Made by a program: the position numbers and the translations under genes. A stretch of DNA of 8,786 nucleotides from Anaerolineae bacterium (lineage in GTDB: Bacteria; Chloroflexota; Anaerolineae; Aggregatilineales; UBA3940), in assembly GCA_020852775.1 (NCBI GenBank), contig JADZAD010000241.1:1-8786 (forward strand), written 5' to 3'. The notes under the pieces were generated by a model. The model was given only the letters and a program-made list of their open reading frames with translations, had not been told where the DNA came from and ran no database searches. Below, in pieces: positions 7,555-8,786 of the stretch (its first letter is position 1; each line of letters starts with the position of its first letter).

Positions 7555-7667
7555 CCGCGTTATCGCCTGTGGATCGGTGTGGAGGCCATCATAGCGACAT
7601 AATAGCACAAATGGTCTATCTGCGCACAATGTACTCGACACAAAGGCACGAACGAGGTGTTTTCATG

Positions 7668-7673
7668 TATACT
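7668..7673 (+). promoter_or_regulatory. Possible -10 box for the selenoprotein gene
   Basis: TATACT (five of six consensus matches) sits about 57 nt before the selenoprotein start. No convincing -35 hexamer is found 16-18 nt upstream. Transcription from it would begin near 7680, right at the small hairpin 7681-7693 (GGGTG/CACCC, 3-nt loop), which would then cap the mRNA 5' end. Confidence 0.3.
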
Positions 7674-7717
7674 GATGCAAGGGTGCTTCACCCCTGAATA
7701 ACCATCTGCATGTCCAC

Positions 7718-7723
7718 AGGAGG
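7718..7723 (+). promoter_or_regulatory. Shine-Dalgarno that sets the selenoprotein start
   Basis: AGGAGG at 7718-7723 is a full-strength ribosome-binding site. It lies 6 nt before ATG 7730 and 3 nt before ATG 7727; the former spacing is better. No comparable site precedes ATG 7790, so translation of this gene must begin upstream of the in-frame TGA. Confidence 0.8.
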
Positions 7724-7729
7724 CCAATG

Positions 7730-7984
7730 ATGTTGAAGGTAGAGATTACCTACTGCGCGGCTTGAAACTATACCCCTCGCGCCGTCAGTATGACGGACAC
7801 ACTGCTCAAGGAATTTGAACCCTATATCGCAAGCTGGACCCTGATCCCCAGTGACGGTGGCCGCTACGAAGTGGTCGTTAACGGTGATCTGGTATATAGC
7901 AAGCTGGCGACAGGCCGCCACACTGACGTGGATGAGATCCGTGCATTGCTGCAACAGGCAGTTGACGCCCTTCCCGCCAGTTAG
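7730..7984 (+). CDS. SelW/Rdx-family selenoprotein with in-frame TGA (selenocysteine) in a CxxU motif
   Basis: An 84-residue thioredoxin-like redox protein if TGA 7763-7765 is read as selenocysteine. The N-terminus MLKVEITYCAAU places Cys 9 and Sec 12 in a CxxU motif after the first beta strand. UNYTPRAVSMTDTLLKEF (12-29) then forms the first helix. Next come WTLIPSDGGRYEVVVNGDLV (39-58), the family's beta-hairpin with the GG-x-[FY]-E-V core, YSKLATGRHTDVDEI (59-73) and a C-terminal helix. This is the plan of SelW/Rdx proteins (mammalian SelW has CGAU), whose Cys forms carry CxxC here. AGGAGG at 7718-7723 supports the start; ATG 7727 would add one Met. Normal calling gives only a 64-residue remnant from ATG 7790, which lacks the active site and any ribosome-binding site. 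A hairpin suited to SECIS follows the TGA. The physiological substrate is unknown, probably thiol/peroxide related. Confidence 0.9.
7782..7796 (+). promoter_or_regulatory. Candidate bacterial SECIS hairpin
   Basis: Downstream of TGA 7763-7765, CCGUC (7782-7786) pairs with GACGG (7792-7796) around the 5-nt loop AGUAU. The loop starts 21 nt after the TGA and has G as its second base followed by U. As I recall the bacterial SECIS consensus, it asks for a short stem, a small loop with G in its first two positions and a UGA-to-loop spacing in the high teens to thirties, so this fits. Its role would be to bind SelB carrying Sec-tRNA. The stem does not extend outward, so the element is minimal. The hairpin is also coding sequence, covering residues 18-23. 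Confidence 0.7.
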
Positions 7985-8013
7985 CCGGCTCTGAAAAGAC
8001 AGGTTGAGTTGTC

Positions 8014-8786
8014 ATGCGCCGAGGCCTCCTGACATGGATCACCGTCTGTGCTGCGGTGGGGGTATTCACCGCCTGCGTGGGTACGCCTGCCACGCCACCA
8101 TCCACTTTGCCTGAACCGACCCCCACTGCAGCGGTGATCACCCCGCAGGAGGCCCCGGCAGCAGCAACACAGCCTGCCCTGTCAGAGACTCCGCGCCCCC
8201 AGGCGGAGAGCGTTTCGCTCACGCTCTGGCCGCTTGATTCCAATCTGTACTATCTTGATCAGGCCGGGCAGGTCTGGCGGCAGCCCGCGGCTGGAGATCA
8301 GGCGACAGCCACCATCATTTCACGCCCGGATCAGGCAATCACTGATTTCGCTGTCGCGCCGGGGGACGACTGGCTGGCCTATCGTTCAGGCGGGGCAGTG
8401 ATCACCATTGCACCCGCCAGTGGCAACGGGCAGGTTCTTGCGCCGGATGCGGGCACGCCGGTCGATCCGGTGCGAGGACGGACGATCGCCTGGGCCCCGG
8501 ATGCCAGCAAACTGGCCTATGCCGTTGACGAGGGCTTCCAGGTCTACCTGGCCGGGGCAGGAGAGGATTTCACGCCCCTGATCTATAACGTCGGCACTTT
8601 GAGCATCGTCGATCTCCTCTGGTCGCCTGACTCAGAATGGCTGCTGGTGCAGCAGGTGGATGGACGCGTTCTGCTTTATCAGGCAGACACTGCCCTTGTG
8701 CTTCAAGTCGAGCTGGGCAACCTGAACGGATATACATGGCTTGCCGACAATCGCCTCGCTTTCGCCCCGGCGGAAGGTGGGCTGGC
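8014..8786 (+). CDS. Predicted lipoprotein with TolB/PD40-like beta-propeller repeats, 3' end outside window
   Basis: An open frame from ATG 8014 runs off the right edge after 257 full codons. The N-terminus is a lipoprotein signal (MRRGLLTWITVCAAVGVFTAC) with lipobox FTAC and Cys 21. A Pro/Thr/Ala-rich spacer (about 22-66) would hold the domain away from the membrane. After it come repeated blade-like units: DFAVAPGDDWLAY (111-123), TIAWAPDASKLAYAV (157-171), DLLWSPDSEWLLVQ (200-213) and TWLADNRLAFAP (241-252). The W-[AS]-PD pattern is that of PD40/TolB-like WD40-type propellers. Function is not evident: such lipoproteins may bind ligands or other envelope proteins. It starts 29 nt after the selenoprotein stop, so cotranscription is likely, but only a weak AGG (8001-8003) precedes the start. 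Confidence 0.8.
   Translation, partial: MRRGLLTWITVCAAVGVFTACVGTPATPPSTLPEPTPTAAVITPQEAPAAATQPALSETPRPQAESVSLTLWPLDSNLYYLDQAGQVWRQPAAGDQATATIISRPDQAITDFAVAPGDDWLAYRSGGAVITIAPASGNGQVLAPDAGTPVDPVRGRTIAWAPDASKLAYAVDEGFQVYLAGAGEDFTPLIYNVGTLSIVDLLWSPDSEWLLVQQVDGRVLLYQADTALVLQVELGNLNGYTWLADNRLAFAPAEGGL

Larger units (their letters stand above)
7499..7729. other. Divergent intergenic region between nadK and the selenoprotein gene
   Basis: About 230 nt without a protein gene, visibly richer in A and T than its surroundings. It holds the leader and likely promoter of nadK (left-facing), a -10-like box and small hairpin for the right-facing genes, and the ribosome-binding site of the selenoprotein gene. 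I found no tRNA, long repeat or recognisable riboswitch in it. Confidence 0.7.

Noticed and set aside
7641..7660. Sigma-54 (-24/-12) promoter before the selenoprotein gene
   Set aside because: GGCACG is present at 7645-7650, but the matching TTGC block at the fixed distance is missing.
7763..7765. The TGA as a nonsense mutation in a Cys-type Rdx gene (pseudogene)
   Set aside because: A random stop would seldom fall exactly on the catalytic position; the frame is intact on both sides, the ribosome-binding site is strong and a SECIS-like hairpin follows. Not fully excluded without the Sec machinery genes.
7688..7954. Minus-strand 88-codon open frame opposite the selenoprotein gene
   Set aside because: The plus-strand Rdx protein explains this stretch; the minus-strand product has no recognisable features.
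1..8786. CRISPR arrays, tRNA or rRNA genes, insertion sequences and phage genes
   Set aside because: No regularly spaced repeats, cloverleaf folds, rRNA-like stretches, transposase motifs or terminal inverted repeats were seen on either strand by eye.

Overview
The window looks like a GC-rich bacterial chromosome fragment, most likely from the Chloroflexota (Anaerolineae-like). The reasons are indirect: tandem HlyD-type adaptors next to a YbhF-type ABC ATPase, a B-box-type zinc-binding membrane protein between nadK and recN, and a Pro/Thr-rich beta-propeller lipoprotein. No ribosomal marker is present, so this placement is an inference.

Layout. Positions 1-2885 (+) hold the 3' end of an operon: the C-terminus of an ABC transporter ATPase, then two paralogous HlyD/YbhG-like adaptors, the first membrane-anchored and the second with a lipobox. 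A hairpin followed by a T-run (2906-2943) ends it. Positions 2945-4101 (-) hold an ECF sigma factor followed 5 nt later by a methylated-DNA-protein-cysteine methyltransferase (Ogt/MGMT). Positions 4212-4242 form a strong hairpin at the end of the next unit. Positions 4271-7498 (-) hold nadK, a zinc-finger membrane protein and recN, spaced by 30-33 nt. Positions 7499-7729 are a divergent intergenic region with likely promoters for nadK (-) and for the rightward genes. Positions 7730-7984 (+) hold a selenoprotein of the SelW/Rdx family. From 8014 to the window end (+) runs a lipoprotein with beta-propeller-like repeats, cut by the edge.

Main find. A conventional gene caller would report only a 64-residue ORF from ATG 7790. 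Reading upstream in the same frame through TGA 7763-7765 gives an 84-residue protein with the motif C-A-A-U exactly where Rdx proteins carry CxxU or CxxC. It has a good Shine-Dalgarno at the upstream ATG. A compact hairpin lies just after the TGA (stem 7782-7786/7792-7796, loop AGUAU with G second), as expected of a bacterial SECIS element. The organism should therefore encode selA/selB/selC/selD elsewhere.

The genes fall into four unrelated tasks: export or efflux (left operon), alkylation damage repair tied to an ECF sigma factor, NAD(P) metabolism with double-strand break repair (nadK/recN), and a thiol/selenol redox protein beside an envelope lipoprotein.
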